Positions 8,584 through 17,744 of a DNA stretch of 64,000 nt are shown here, in pieces. Under the pieces are notes generated by a model, which was given only the letters and a program-made list of their open reading frames with translations, did no database searches and had not been told where the DNA came from. The DNA is taken from the NCBI RefSeq assembly GCF_027533625.1, contig NZ_JAQAGZ010000006.1, forward strand, positions 124,001 through 188,000, written 5' to 3'. The position numbers and the translations under genes were made by a program. This DNA comes from Paenibacillus gyeongsangnamensis (GTDB taxonomy: Bacteria > Bacillota > Bacilli > Paenibacillales > NBRC-103111). Numbering within the stretch: the stretch's first letter is position 1; each line of letters begins with the position of its first letter.

Positions 8584-9624
8584 ATGGAACAACAGTTGAC
8601 GGTGCAGCAGGCAATTCAGAAGGTGATCGGCTCGCAAAATTTGACCCGGGCGGAAGCACGCCAAGTCATGTCAGACTTGATGGAGGGCCATGCGACGCCT
8701 TCGCAGATCGGAGGACTTCTTACGGCGCTGCGGATGAAGGGCGAGACGATCGAGGAGATTACGGGCTTCGCCGAGACGATGCGGGCCAAAGCAAATCGGG
8801 TAAGAACGGAGCAGGTACAGCTCCTGGATACTTGCGGAACGGGCGGCGACGGCGCCGATACGTTCAATATTTCGACGACGGCGGCGATCGTGGCAGCGGC
8901 CGGCGGCATACGCGTAGCGAAGCACGGCAACCGCGCCATGTCCAGCAAGAGCGGCAGCGCCGACGTGCTGGAGGAGCTAGGGGTGAACATACAGCTGGAT
9001 CAGGAGCAGGCCGGACACTGCCTTGAGGAGGTCGGCATTTGCTTCATGTTCGCCCAGCTGTACCACCAATCCATGAAGCATGTAGCCGCTTCGCGCAGAG
9101 AGCTCGGAACCCGGACCGTATTTAACCTTCTTGGTCCACTGACCAATCCTGCAGGGGCCGATCGTCAAGTGCTCGGCATCTTCGATAAAGGGAAGACCGT
9201 GACGATCGCCCATGTAATGCAGGCGCTGGGTGTGAAACGCTCGCTTGTTGTAGCCAGCCTCGACGGTCTTGACGAGATCAGCATTTCCGATGCGACGCAG
9301 GTGACGGAGCTGAAGAACGGTGACATCCGGACATTCACGATTACTCCGGAAGAGCTCGGTCTAAGAACATATTCTTTAAGCGAAGTCGTCGGAGGAGACG
9401 CCAAGACCAACGCTGAGATCGTACGCAGCATCTTCTTGGGACAATCCGGTGCCTGCAGGGATATCGTACTCGCCAATGCGGGAGCTTGCTTCTACGTGAC
9501 GGGTCTGGTAGATACACTGCAGGAGGGAGTCAAGCACGCGGCGGATGTGATCGATTCCGGCAAGGCCGCCGCCAAGCTGGAGCAATTAGTCCATTATACA
9601 GGAGAAATCAGACATGTTTCTTGA
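8584..9624 (+). CDS. trpD: Anthranilate phosphoribosyltransferase
   Basis: A 346-residue enzyme that joins anthranilate to phosphoribosyl pyrophosphate. The PRPP-binding segment DTCGTGGDGADTFNIST and KHGNRAMSSKSGSADVLE are intact. GGGGAGGCGTGAAG precedes ATG 8584. A 60-base gap separates it from trpE with no terminator, and its 3' end overlaps trpC by 11 bases. Confidence 0.97.
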   Translation: MEQQLTVQQAIQKVIGSQNLTRAEARQVMSDLMEGHATPSQIGGLLTALRMKGETIEEITGFAETMRAKANRVRTEQVQLLDTCGTGGDGADTFNISTTAAIVAAAGGIRVAKHGNRAMSSKSGSADVLEELGVNIQLDQEQAGHCLEEVGICFMFAQLYHQSMKHVAASRRELGTRTVFNLLGPLTNPAGADRQVLGIFDKGKTVTIAHVMQALGVKRSLVVASLDGLDEISISDATQVTELKNGDIRTFTITPEELGLRTYSLSEVVGGDAKTNAEIVRSIFLGQSGACRDIVLANAGACFYVTGLVDTLQEGVKHAADVIDSGKAAAKLEQLVHYTGEIRHVS

Positions 9625-10432
9625 TAAAATTGTAACGACGAAACAGCAAGAAGTGGCCGAGCTCAAGCAGAGGACGACGCTGACTGACATGGAAAAGACG
9701 ATCGCGACGCTGCCGGCATGCCGCGGGTTCGAGCGGGCGATTACTTCCGGCCGTCACCGCGCTATGGGATTGATCGCCGAAGTGAAAAAAGCATCTCCGT
9801 CGAAAGGACTGATCCGCGAAGACTTCGATCCGGTTCGTCTTGCCCGGGCTTACGAGCAGGCGGGGGCGGACTGCATCTCCGTGCTGACGGACGTGCACTA
9901 TTTTCAGGGGGCGAACGGCTTCCTGACCGATATTCGGCAAGCGGTGAAGGTTCCGCTGCTGCGGAAGGATTTCACTATCGATCCGTATCAGATCTATGAA
10001 GCCCGCGTCATCGGAGCGGACGCCATCCTCCTGATTGCCGCTATATTGACCACGGAACAATTGCGCGAATACTCGGCCATCGCCAGGGGCATCGGTCTGG
10101 ATGTCCTGATCGAGGTGCACGATCAAGAGGAGCTCGACCGGGTGCTTACGTTGCAGCCGTCGCTGATCGGTATCAACAACCGCAATCTGCATACGTTCGC
10201 CACGGATATCCGGACCACGGAAGAGCTGGCGAAGCATATTCCGGCAGGGACGACCATCGTAAGCGAAAGCTCGATCTCGAAGGCGGAGGAAATTCCGTGG
10301 CTTCTGTCCGTGGGCGCACAAGCGGTTTTGGTCGGCGAGCATTTCATGCGCCAGCCGGATGTGGGGCAGGCGGTATCGGACTTGCTGGGCGAACGGGTTG
10401 ACGCCGCTTCGCCGCTTGCTAAGGAGAGCTGA
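9614..10432 (+). CDS. trpC: Indole-3-glycerol phosphate synthase
   Basis: A 272-residue TIM-barrel enzyme that closes the pyrrole ring of indole-3-glycerol phosphate. LIAEVKKASPSKG carries the catalytic lysine region, and LLRKDFTIDPYQIYEAR and INNRNLHTF follow as expected. ATG 9614 lies inside the trpD end, so the two are coupled. It is monofunctional; the isomerase is the separate next gene. Confidence 0.97.
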   Translation: MFLDKIVTTKQQEVAELKQRTTLTDMEKTIATLPACRGFERAITSGRHRAMGLIAEVKKASPSKGLIREDFDPVRLARAYEQAGADCISVLTDVHYFQGANGFLTDIRQAVKVPLLRKDFTIDPYQIYEARVIGADAILLIAAILTTEQLREYSAIARGIGLDVLIEVHDQEELDRVLTLQPSLIGINNRNLHTFATDIRTTEELAKHIPAGTTIVSESSISKAEEIPWLLSVGAQAVLVGEHFMRQPDVGQAVSDLLGERVDAASPLAKES

Positions 10433-10435
10433 TTC

Positions 10436-11125
10436 ATGACCAGCGTAAAAATTTGCGGCTTGGTGTCGGAGGAGCAGGTGCTCGCCGTCGCCTCGCTGCC
10501 GGTCGATCATATCGGATTCGTATTTGCGCGGAGCAAACGGCAGGTGACTCCGGTACAGGCGGGAGCCTGGATCCGGCGCATGAAGGAAGCGCGCGGGGAT
10601 GACCGGCCGCTTGCCGCAGGCGTATTTGTGAACTTCAGCCGGGAAGAGCTGGCTGCGGTGCTGGAGGAAGCGCCGCTTGACGTCGTGCAGCTGCACGGAC
10701 AAGAGGATGCGGCGTACTGCCGCTGGCTGAAGGAAGCTTATCCAGGTCTGCAAATCTTTAAGGTTATTACGCTGACCGGAGGAGCTGGGTCAAGAGAAAC
10801 GTCGCCGGAGCTCGTGATCCAAGAAAGACTGCAGTCTTATCAACCGTACGTCGACGGGATCCTGCTGGATACATTCGACCCCGTTTACGGCGGCGGCTCC
10901 GGCAAGACGTTCGCTTGGGAAGCCATTCCTCCTTATCAGGCCTGGTGCCGCGAGGCCGGCGTGAGGCTGATCGTAGCCGGCGGATTGAACCCCGACAACG
11001 TGAATGAGCTGCTTGAAAGTTATCGTCCTGACGGTGTGGATGTTTCTAGCGGCGTGGAGACGGAAGGTATGAAGGATATGGATAAAATAACCAGTTTTGT
11101 GGGAAGGGTGAAACGCTTTGTTTAA
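10436..11125 (+). CDS. trpF: Phosphoribosylanthranilate isomerase
   Basis: A 229-residue TIM-barrel isomerase that performs the Amadori rearrangement of phosphoribosylanthranilate. [14 protein letters not shown] near the start holds the catalytic cysteine, and [19 protein letters not shown] holds the conserved aspartate and phosphate loop. It starts three bases after trpC and overlaps trpB by eight bases. Confidence 0.95.
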   Translation: MTSVKICGLVSEEQVLAVASLPVDHIGFVFARSKRQVTPVQAGAWIRRMKEARGDDRPLAAGVFVNFSREELAAVLEEAPLDVVQLHGQEDAAYCRWLKEAYPGLQIFKVITLTGGAGSRETSPELVIQERLQSYQPYVDGILLDTFDPVYGGGSGKTFAWEAIPPYQAWCREAGVRLIVAGGLNPDNVNELLESYRPDGVDVSSGVETEGMKDMDKITSFVGRVKRFV

Positions 11126-12323
11126 CGGACCGGATGAGCAGGGGCGATTCGGCAAGTTCGGAGGACGGTACGTTCCCGAGACGCTGATGAATGCGCTGAT
11201 CGAGCTCGAAGAAGCCTTCAAGAAATATGCGAAAGACGATAAGTTCCAGGAGGAGCTGAACTATTGGCTGCACCGGTATTCGGGCCGTCCGACTTCATTG
11301 TACTACGCGGGCCGGTTGACCGAGCACCTGGGCGGAGCCAAGATTTATCTGAAGCGGGAGGACCTGAACCATACGGGCGCACATAAGATCAACAATGCGC
11401 TCGGCCAGGGGCTTTTGGCCAAATGGATGGGCAAGAAGAAGATCATCGCCGAAACCGGCGCAGGCCAGCATGGCGTGGCGACGGCAACCGTTGCGGCGCT
11501 GCTCGGCTTCGAGTGCAAAGTATTCATGGGCGAGGAGGACATCAAGCGCCAGCAGCTTAACGTATTCCGCATGAACCTGCTCGGAACGGAGGTCGTGCCG
11601 GTCACCTCGGGTACCCGTACGCTGAAGGATGCTTGCAATGAAACGCTGCGCTACTGGGTCAGCCATGTGGACGATACGTTCTATATCCTGGGATCGGCTA
11701 CGGGACCACATCCTTATCCGATGATGGTACGCGACTTCCAGCGAATTATCGGCGATGAAACGCGGAAGCAGATTCTCGAGCTGGAAGGCCGCTTGCCGGA
11801 TGCCGTGCTTGCGGCGGTCGGAGGCGGAAGCAACGCGATCGGCATGTTCTATCCGTTCGTTCAGGACGAAAGCGTACGTTTGATCGGCGTGGAAGCGGCC
11901 GGACGGGGGATCGATACGAAGGAGCACGCCGCTACGATGACGCTTGGCAGCGTAGGCGTATTCCAAGGCTCGATGAGCTATCTGCTTCAGGATGAATACG
12001 GGCAGGTGCAGGAAGCGCACTCGATCTCCGCAGGTCTTGATTACCCGGGGATCGGACCGGAGCATTCCCATTTACGGGAAACCGGAAGAGCGACCTACGT
12101 ACCGATCACGGACCGGGAAGCGCTCGACGCGCTGCAGCTCTTGAGCCGCAAGGAAGGCATTATTCCGGCGCTCGAGAGCGCGCATGCCGTCGCCGAGGTC
12201 ATCAAGCTTGCTCCGACGATGGGCAAGGACCAAATTATCGTGGTAAGCTTGTCCGGTCGCGGCGACAAGGACGTTGATGCGATTATGAAATATTTGGGAG
12301 GTAACGGGCATGAATCGCATTGA
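11118..12323 (+). CDS. trpB: Tryptophan synthase beta subunit
   Basis: A 401-residue PLP enzyme that condenses indole with serine. The PLP lysine is in [13 protein letters not shown], and the phosphate-binding loop is [10 protein letters not shown]. It begins at TTG 11118, which overlaps the trpF stop, with GGGAAGGGTGAAA upstream; the resulting start [20 protein letters not shown] is the normal N-terminus. It overlaps trpA by 14 bases, as usual for subunits of one complex. Confidence 0.97.
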   Translation: MFNGPDEQGRFGKFGGRYVPETLMNALIELEEAFKKYAKDDKFQEELNYWLHRYSGRPTSLYYAGRLTEHLGGAKIYLKREDLNHTGAHKINNALGQGLLAKWMGKKKIIAETGAGQHGVATATVAALLGFECKVFMGEEDIKRQQLNVFRMNLLGTEVVPVTSGTRTLKDACNETLRYWVSHVDDTFYILGSATGPHPYPMMVRDFQRIIGDETRKQILELEGRLPDAVLAAVGGGSNAIGMFYPFVQDESVRLIGVEAAGRGIDTKEHAATMTLGSVGVFQGSMSYLLQDEYGQVQEAHSISAGLDYPGIGPEHSHLRETGRATYVPITDREALDALQLLSRKEGIIPALESAHAVAEVIKLAPTMGKDQIIVVSLSGRGDKDVDAIMKYLGGNGHESH

Positions 12324-13119
12324 CCGTAAATTCGCGGAGCTGCGCGAGAAGAAGCAGCCTGCTTTTATTCCTTTCATTACCGTTGGGGATCCGGATCTGG
12401 AAACCTCGGTTCGCATCATTAAAGAGCTGGAAAAGGCCGGAGCCGCTATGGTCGAGCTTGGCGTGCCTTATTCCGATCCGCTTGCCGACGGTCCCGTCAT
12501 ACAGCGCTCCAGCCAGCGCGCTCTGAAGTCTCACCGGATATCGATTATGGATGTCATACGGACTGCTCGTCAAGCCCGCAGCGAAGGATGCGAGCTGCCT
12601 TTTATCTTGTTCACGTATTACAACCCCGTGCTGCAGACCGGACTTGAACGTATTTTCGCGCTGCTTCAGGAGAATGAAATCAGCGGCCTGATCATCCCCG
12701 ATCTGCCGATGGAAGAGGATGCGGAAGTGCGCGCCTTGGCCGAGAAGCACGGCATTCATTTAATTCCGCTCGTCGCGCCGACGTCCAACGAACGAATCCA
12801 GCGCATCGTCAGCCGGGCCAGCGGCTTCGTTTATTGCGTCTCGTCTCTCGGCGTAACGGGTACGCGCTCCGACTTCCACAGCGGCGTCGACGCCTTCCTG
12901 GATACAGTCCGCCGCTCGACGGATCTGCCGATCGCCATCGGCTTCGGGATATCTTCGAGGGACCAGTTCGAGCGCTTCGCCGCAAAATGCGACGGCATCG
13001 TCGTAGGCAGCGCCCTGGTCCGTCAAATCGAGGAATCGCTGCCTCAAACAGCCGATGAGCAAACGAAAACGAAAGGGCTCTTGCAAATTCACCAATTTGT
13101 GCGACAATTGATAGGGTAA
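12310..13119 (+). CDS. trpA: Tryptophan synthase alpha subunit
   Basis: A 269-residue TIM-barrel lyase that releases indole from indole-3-glycerol phosphate and passes it to Trp[12 protein letters not shown] and [18 protein letters not shown] contain the catalytic glutamate and aspartate regions. GGGAGGTAACGGGC precedes ATG 12310. It is the last trp gene; hisC follows after 43 bases without a terminator. Confidence 0.97.
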   Translation: MNRIDRKFAELREKKQPAFIPFITVGDPDLETSVRIIKELEKAGAAMVELGVPYSDPLADGPVIQRSSQRALKSHRISIMDVIRTARQARSEGCELPFILFTYYNPVLQTGLERIFALLQENEISGLIIPDLPMEEDAEVRALAEKHGIHLIPLVAPTSNERIQRIVSRASGFVYCVSSLGVTGTRSDFHSGVDAFLDTVRRSTDLPIAIGFGISSRDQFERFAAKCDGIVVGSALVRQIEESLPQTADEQTKTKGLLQIHQFVRQLIG

Positions 13120-13162
13120 TCATTATAAATTCTTTCATATTTGGTGACGAGGTGAATTTGCA

Positions 13163-14263
13163 GTGCAGCCTAAAAAAAATATCGTTCATCTGCCGGTTTA
13201 CCAGCCCGGCAAACCGATTGATGAAGTAAAGCGCGAGCTTGGCCTGACCGAGGTCATTAAGCTGGCCTCCAACGAGAATCCATTCGGCAGCTCGCCGAAA
13301 GCGAAGGAAGCGATCGCTTCCCTGCTCGATCAAACCAGCATTTATCCGGACGGCGGAGCCGTCGAGCTGACCGCTGCGGTTGCCGCTCATTTGGGAGTGG
13401 AGCCCAATCAGGTTATCTTCGGAGCCGGGTCCGACGAGATTATTCTGATGATTTGCCGCGCCTTCCTGGTGCCGGGCGATGAAATGATCACGGCGTGGCC
13501 GACGTTCCCTCAGTACAAGCACAACGCCGAGATTGAAGGCGCCGTGACGATCGAAGTGCCTGTGACGGCGGACGGCAAGCATGATCTGGACGAAATGATT
13601 GCGCGAATTAGCGACAAAACGAAAATCGTATGGATTTGCAACCCGAACAACCCGACGGGCACCATGAACACGGAAGACGAAATCCGCGCGTTCCTGAAGG
13701 CCGTACCGGCGCACGTGCTGGTTGTTCTGGACGAGGCTTACGCCGAGTACAACATGAGCGGCAAATATCCGGATGCGGTTGCGCTGCTGAAGGAGCACGC
13801 CAATATCGTGCTGCTGCGCACGTTCTCCAAAATTTACGGGCTTGCCTCGCTGCGCGTCGGCTACGGTGCCGGCCGGGCGGAGGTCATCCGTTCGATCAAC
13901 CAAGTCCGCGAGCCGTTCAATACGAGCAGCTTCGGGCAGAAGGCTGCGATCGCCGCGCTGCAGGACAATAATTTCATCGAGTTCTGCCGGGAAGCGAATG
14001 CCAAGGGTATCAAGCAGCTGTGGGCGAAATTCGATGAGCTGGGCCTCCCATACTTCGACGCGCACGGCAACTTCGTGATGGTCGACGTGAAGCGTTCGGG
14101 CAGCGAGGTGTTCCAAGGGCTGCTGAAGAAAGGGATCATCGTGCGCCACGATCCGGCATGGGGCTACCCGACCATGATCCGCGTCACTGTAGGCAGCGAA
14201 GAACAAAACGGCAAATTTCTCAAGGCGCTGGAGCAGGTACTAAGCGAAGTGGCGGTTTCATGA
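13163..14263 (+). CDS. hisC: Histidinol-phosphate / aromatic aminotransferase
   Basis: A 366-residue class I/II PLP aminotransferase. In Bacillus the enzyme at this position works both on histidinol phosphate and on the phenylalanine and tyrosine precursors, which explains its place in the aromatic operon. LASNENPFGSSPKA, NPNNPTGTM and the lysine segment TFSKIYGLASLRVGY are present. It starts at GTG 13163 behind GACGAGGTG and ends in an ATGA overlap with tyrA. Confidence 0.94.
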   Translation: MQPKKNIVHLPVYQPGKPIDEVKRELGLTEVIKLASNENPFGSSPKAKEAIASLLDQTSIYPDGGAVELTAAVAAHLGVEPNQVIFGAGSDEIILMICRAFLVPGDEMITAWPTFPQYKHNAEIEGAVTIEVPVTADGKHDLDEMIARISDKTKIVWICNPNNPTGTMNTEDEIRAFLKAVPAHVLVVLDEAYAEYNMSGKYPDAVALLKEHANIVLLRTFSKIYGLASLRVGYGAGRAEVIRSINQVREPFNTSSFGQKAAIAALQDNNFIEFCREANAKGIKQLWAKFDELGLPYFDAHGNFVMVDVKRSGSEVFQGLLKKGIIVRHDPAWGYPTMIRVTVGSEEQNGKFLKALEQVLSEVAVS

Positions 14264-15348
14264 CCAAGATTGCGATCTTCGGCGTCGGGTTGATCGGCGG
14301 TTCACTGGCCTTGTCATTCAAGAGCAAGCCCGGTGTCACCGTCATAGGACACTCAAACAATCCGGCTTCGGTGGAAAAGTATATGAAACGCGAGGTCGTG
14401 GATTATGCCACGACCTCGTTCGATGAAGCGGCGGAGGGTGCGGACTTTATTTTTCTATGCGGTCCGGTCAGCTCTCTCGAGCCGTACCTTGAGAAGCTCT
14501 CGAAGCTTACGCTCAAGCCGGGCTGCATCGTTACGGATGTCGGCAGCACCAAAGCTTCCGTGAGCGCCTGCGCCGAGCGGCTGAATTTGGGCGGGGCGGT
14601 TTTTATCGGGGGACATCCGATGGCAGGCAAAGAGAAGTCCGGCGTCGAAGCGGCGACTTCGCATCTGTTCGAGAATGCCTTCTACGTGCTGACGCCTTCC
14701 GAAGGGACACCGCAAGAGGCTTACGACCGTCTGGCCGAGCTGCTCGAATGGACAAGAGCTCACCTTATTAAAGTGGAACCGAAGCATCATGATGAGATCG
14801 TGGGCGCGATCAGTCATCTGCCTCATATCATCGCCGTAGCTCTGGTCAATCAGGTGGCGAAGTATAATGAAGCGGACGAGCTGTACAGCGACCTGGCTGC
14901 GGGAGGCTTCCGGGATATTACGCGCATTGCCTCCAGCGATCCGATCATATGGCGGGACATCCTGATTAACAATAAGGAAGTCATGCTTCGTCTCCTGCAG
15001 GATTGGAACCGGGAAGTGGCATCGTTCGTCCGGCTTCTCGAGACAGGGGATGCCGAAGGGATCGAGCGGGAATTCGCCTCTGCGAACCGGTTCCGCGGCA
15101 GTCTGCCGGAACGCAGGAAGGGTGTTATCCATTCATTCTACGATATTTACGTGGATGTACCGGATCATCCCGGCATTATCGGCCAGATCACGACGCTGCT
15201 CGGCAACCATCGGGTGAACTTGAGCAACATTCAGATTATCGAAAGCCGGGAGGATATACCGGGCGTGCTTCGCTTATCGTTCAAGGAAGAGCACCATATG
15301 GACAAAGCCTTGGAGCTGTTGAAAAAAGACTACGCGGTACACGTGTAG
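14260..15348 (+). CDS. tyrA: Prephenate dehydrogenase with C-terminal ACT domain
   Basis: A 362-residue NAD-dependent enzyme that makes 4-hydroxyphenylpyruvate for tyrosine. The Rossmann motif IFGVGLIGGSLAL is at the N-terminus, and GGHPMAGKEKSGVEAA carries the catalytic histidine region. The last 70 residues form an ACT domain (YVDVPDHPGIIGQITTLLG), a likely amino-acid feedback site. ATG 14260 sits in the ATGA overlap with hisC; the open frame upstream lies inside hisC. It is the last gene here. The EPSP synthase gene that follows in B. subtilis is absent. Confidence 0.95.
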   Translation: MTKIAIFGVGLIGGSLALSFKSKPGVTVIGHSNNPASVEKYMKREVVDYATTSFDEAAEGADFIFLCGPVSSLEPYLEKLSKLTLKPGCIVTDVGSTKASVSACAERLNLGGAVFIGGHPMAGKEKSGVEAATSHLFENAFYVLTPSEGTPQEAYDRLAELLEWTRAHLIKVEPKHHDEIVGAISHLPHIIAVALVNQVAKYNEADELYSDLAAGGFRDITRIASSDPIIWRDILINNKEVMLRLLQDWNREVASFVRLLETGDAEGIEREFASANRFRGSLPERRKGVIHSFYDIYVDVPDHPGIIGQITTLLGNHRVNLSNIQIIESREDIPGVLRLSFKEEHHMDKALELLKKDYAVHV

Positions 15349-15361
15349 TCTTCTTTTTTTA
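15326..15361 (+). terminator. Terminator overlapping the tyrA stop
   Basis: AAGACTAC (15326-15333), within the tyrA coding end, pairs with GTAGTCTT (15345-15352), and a T-rich run follows. The last codons of tyrA therefore double as the 5' arm of the operon terminator. Confidence 0.85.
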
Positions 15362-15367
15362 AAAGAA

Positions 15368-15381
15368 AGGAAACGTTTTCA
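15368..15381 (+). promoter_or_regulatory. cre-like site (possible CcpA box)
   Basis: AGGAAACGTTTTCA matches the catabolite-responsive consensus at 12 of 14 positions by my count. It is centred about 51 bases upstream of the predicted start of the transcript below, where CcpA sites tend to activate. Confidence 0.4.
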
Positions 15382-15390
15382 AAAAAACTA

Positions 15391-15419
15391 TTGACATTTT
15401 GTAAACGGATACATATAAT
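15391..15419 (+). promoter_or_regulatory. Perfect sigma-A promoter of a short transcript
   Basis: TTGACA (15391-15396) and TATAAT (15414-15419) are both exact consensus with a 17-base spacer. No ORF with a ribosome site follows before the terminator at 15475. Confidence 0.88.
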
Positions 15420-15425
15420 AAAAGT

Positions 15426-15504
15426 ACAGTATGGTTTCTCTCCACTCCTATCCGAATAATGGCACTCTGTGCAGCCGCCTGAATCTCAGGCGGTCTTTTT
15501 TTTT
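15426..15504 (+). ncRNA. Candidate small RNA of about 80 nt
   Basis: The RNA would start near 15426 from the perfect promoter and end at the terminator 15475-15504. Its 5' half has a C/U-rich stretch (15435-15453) with two CTCC blocks complementary to Shine-Dalgarno sites, and the 3' end is a stable rho-independent hairpin. This is the typical build of a base-pairing sRNA in Bacillota. An ATG at 15431 has no ribosome site and its frame runs through the terminator. It could alternatively be an attenuated leader of the downstream sigma-factor gene. Confidence 0.6.
15475..15504 (+). terminator. Terminator of the small-RNA candidate
   Basis: CCGCCTGA (15475-15482) pairs with TCAGGCGG (15486-15493) around a three-base loop, and a run of nine T follows. 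From here to 15740 the sequence is AT-rich, with no gene seen. Confidence 0.9.
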
Positions 15505-15740
15505 GCATGAATGACGAATTCCTATACATATAATTGGTAAGTGTGCACACCTTTTTTTGGGAAAAGTTCTGAAGCTTGTCGGAAAAGCAGGATTTTTGAC
15601 CGTATGTCACGAATAGTTAGGAGAATATCCCGGTTCTTAAATTTTTTTTAAAAACAGGCGCAACTTTTATACTCCCTTCGCAGTAAAAAGGTATAGCATC
15701 GCTGGGAGTAAGCAGGATTCGCAAGGAGGGTCGCAGCTGC

Positions 15741-16334
15741 ATGACCGATTCCCAGTTGATCAGAGAAATCAAGGACGGCAACGTCCAATTATACGATGAA
15801 TTGATGCGCCGCTATGAACGCAAAATATTGGCATTTATTTTTCATATGCTAAAAAGCGCTCAGATGGAATCCATGGCCGAGGATCTCTGCAATGAAACCT
15901 TCTACAAGGCTTATCGCAGTCTTCACTCCTTCCGCGAAGTGGAAGCGACCTTCTCCACATGGCTGTACACCATCGCGCGCAATACCGTGCTTAGCGAGCT
16001 GCGTAAAAATAAAAATATGAAGGTTTCGCTGGAGGAAAGCGGCTACCAGCCGCAAACGTCTCACGAAACGCTGCCTGAGCAGACGGTTCTTCGCAACGAG
16101 AAGGTCTCGCTCGTCCGCGACGCGATCAACAACCTCCCGGAGAAGCAGCGCTCGGCTTTAATCTTAAGGGAATACGATCAATTGGATTACCAGGAGATCG
16201 CGAACATATTGGGCCAGACGGTCAGTTCGGTCAAGTCGTTATTGTTTAGGGCGAGGGCAAGCGTGAAGCTTCAGCTGGAACCCTACTTTCTTGAACCGAT
16301 TTTTGAGGAGTACGAAGGGATGAATCGACGATGA
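15741..16334 (+). CDS. ECF-type RNA polymerase sigma factor
   Basis: A 197-residue sigma-70 family protein of the extracytoplasmic-function class. Region 2 includes FSTWLYTIARNTVLSELRK, and region 4 includes LPEKQRSALILREYDQLDYQEIANILGQ, which holds the promoter -35 recognition helix. AAGGAGGG lies ahead of ATG 15741. It overlaps the next gene by four bases, and that gene is a membrane zinc-type anti-sigma factor, so the pair forms a signalling module. It resembles the SigW group, but I cannot assign the regulon. No clear own-type promoter was identified in the AT-rich upstream region. Confidence 0.92.
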   Translation: MTDSQLIREIKDGNVQLYDELMRRYERKILAFIFHMLKSAQMESMAEDLCNETFYKAYRSLHSFREVEATFSTWLYTIARNTVLSELRKNKNMKVSLEESGYQPQTSHETLPEQTVLRNEKVSLVRDAINNLPEKQRSALILREYDQLDYQEIANILGQTVSSVKSLLFRARASVKLQLEPYFLEPIFEEYEGMNRR

Positions 16335-16960
16335 AATGTAACGACATACATGAGTGCTTCGGCATCTACTGGGATTTGCCGGAGGATGATCCGAAGCGGC
16401 AGGCAGTCGACGATCATATCCGGCACTGCGAGCAGTGCGCCGAAGAATTTGAGATTTGGCGGGAAAGCACGCTGCTCATCCGTTCGACCGCGGAGGAGGC
16501 GGAACCGGTCTACTCCGTAAGCCCCGTGTCCTCGAACGTAATGAAGCGGATTTATGAGGATGAATCTTGGCGTATGCCGATCGGTGCCCGAATGTATCAT
16601 TTTTCGTATAAGCTTCGCCGGAACCTGACCGCGATCATCGCCTTTTGCCTTGCGCTGTTCATGTTTACGTTTCTCTTCTTGGTGATGGACCATCAGAAGG
16701 GCGTAGAGACCGCATCCGGTCCGGAATCCTCCGTATTCGGACGACTCGGAGACCCGGTTGTCGTTGCAAGCAGCCAAGAGGATTCCATGAATGTTCACTC
16801 AATGCCGACGGCCGTTGCCAGCTTGAAGGGCTTCAGCAAACCGTTTACGTATCAGGTGGGTCCGATTCATACGATGCAGGATTACTTGCTGTTCGTCTCC
16901 CTGCTCGGTTTGACTTGTACGCTGCTCATCATGAATTGGCTGTCCCGTACGCGAAGCTGA
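16331..16960 (+). CDS. Membrane anti-sigma factor with zinc-type motif
   Basis: A 209-residue protein whose cytoplasmic N-terminus holds H29, C33 and C36 in HIRHCEQC, the HxxxCxxC motif of zinc-binding anti-sigma domains. A transmembrane helix lies near residues 95-117 (AIIAFCLALFMFTFLFLV), and a second hydrophobic helix lies at the C-terminus (YLLFVSLLGLTCTLLIMNWL), so the roughly 60 residues between them would be outside. It is translationally coupled to the sigma gene, and its role is to bind and silence that sigma factor until an envelope signal arrives. Two membrane helices are unusual, since many such proteins have one. Confidence 0.85.
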   Translation: MKCNDIHECFGIYWDLPEDDPKRQAVDDHIRHCEQCAEEFEIWRESTLLIRSTAEEAEPVYSVSPVSSNVMKRIYEDESWRMPIGARMYHFSYKLRRNLTAIIAFCLALFMFTFLFLVMDHQKGVETASGPESSVFGRLGDPVVVASSQEDSMNVHSMPTAVASLKGFSKPFTYQVGPIHTMQDYLLFVSLLGLTCTLLIMNWLSRTRS

Positions 16961-16978
16961 GGAATGCGCCGAACGGCC

Positions 16979-16996
16979 GCCCTTCGGGGCTTTTTT
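16979..16996 (+). terminator. Terminator after sigma/anti-sigma pair
   Basis: GCCC pairs with GGGC around a stable TTCG tetraloop, and six T follow. Confidence 0.75.
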
Positions 16997-17034
16997 GCTT
17001 TTTATAAAGTAAAAGGAAAAGGAAGGATCCGATC

Positions 17035-17625
17035 ATGACGACTTTAGGTTTGATACGGCACGGTACGACGGAGTGGAATTTAGCCGGCAGGATGCAGGGG
17101 CAAATGGATACGCCCTTGGCGGAGGTCGGGAGGATTCAAGCGGGACTGCTTGCCAAACGGCTCGCGGCCGAGTCCTGGGACGGCATCCTCTCCAGCGATT
17201 TGACACGGGCCAGAGAAACGGCCGAACGGATTGCGGAAACGACGGGAACCCCTCTGCTGGGCGTGGATGCGCGCCTGCGGGAGCGGGCCTTCGGTTTGCT
17301 CGAAGGGACGACGGTGGACGAGCGGATCGAGCGTTGGGGCGAGCATTGGCGGGAGCTGGAGCTGGATTTGGGCATGGAAAACGATGAATCGCTGCTTCGG
17401 CGCTGGGATTCGTTCCTGCAGGAGACGGAAGCGGAGCATGGCGGCAAGCGCCTCCTGATCGTAAGTCACGGCGGATATATCGCGCCGGTTCTGGCCCGAT
17501 ATAAAGGGCATACGATAGAAGATCATTTGAAAAATACGTCCTTGACTGTTATCCAACGGCACGGAGAGCGATGGGATTTCCATCTGCTCAATTGCACGCG
17601 CCACCTGGATGAATTGAATCATTGA
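17035..17625 (+). CDS. Histidine phosphatase family protein
   Basis: A 196-residue member of the phosphoglycerate mutase-like superfamily. The catalytic LIRHGTTEWN is at residues 6-15. The second histidine lies in LLIVSHGGYIAPVL, and the acid residue lies in RLRERAFGLLEG. These enzymes dephosphorylate small metabolites through a phospho-histidine. The substrate (alpha-ribazole phosphate, a sugar phosphate or a nucleotide) cannot be told from sequence. It is a single-gene unit between two terminators, with AAGGAAGGATC ahead of ATG 17035. Confidence 0.88.
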   Translation: MTTLGLIRHGTTEWNLAGRMQGQMDTPLAEVGRIQAGLLAKRLAAESWDGILSSDLTRARETAERIAETTGTPLLGVDARLRERAFGLLEGTTVDERIERWGEHWRELELDLGMENDESLLRRWDSFLQETEAEHGGKRLLIVSHGGYIAPVLARYKGHTIEDHLKNTSLTVIQRHGERWDFHLLNCTRHLDELNH

Positions 17626-17635
17626 GCTGAACTGC

Positions 17636-17674
17636 CGGAAGCGAATCTTAACGGATTTGCTTCCGATTTTTTTT
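17636..17674 (+). terminator. Terminator after histidine phosphatase
   Basis: CGGAAGC (17636-17642) pairs with GCTTCCG (17659-17665), with an inner GAATC/GGATTT stem, and eight T follow. Confidence 0.9.
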
Positions 17675-17744
17675 GTCGACACGGTCCCGATTCCGGTTGA
17701 AACCGCATACGCTAGAGTAAGAAGCAAACGGGAGATGATGGGCG

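Noticed and set aside
15431..15514. 27-codon ORF inside the small-RNA candidate
   Set aside because: There is no ribosome site, and the frame reads through the terminator stem and T tract.
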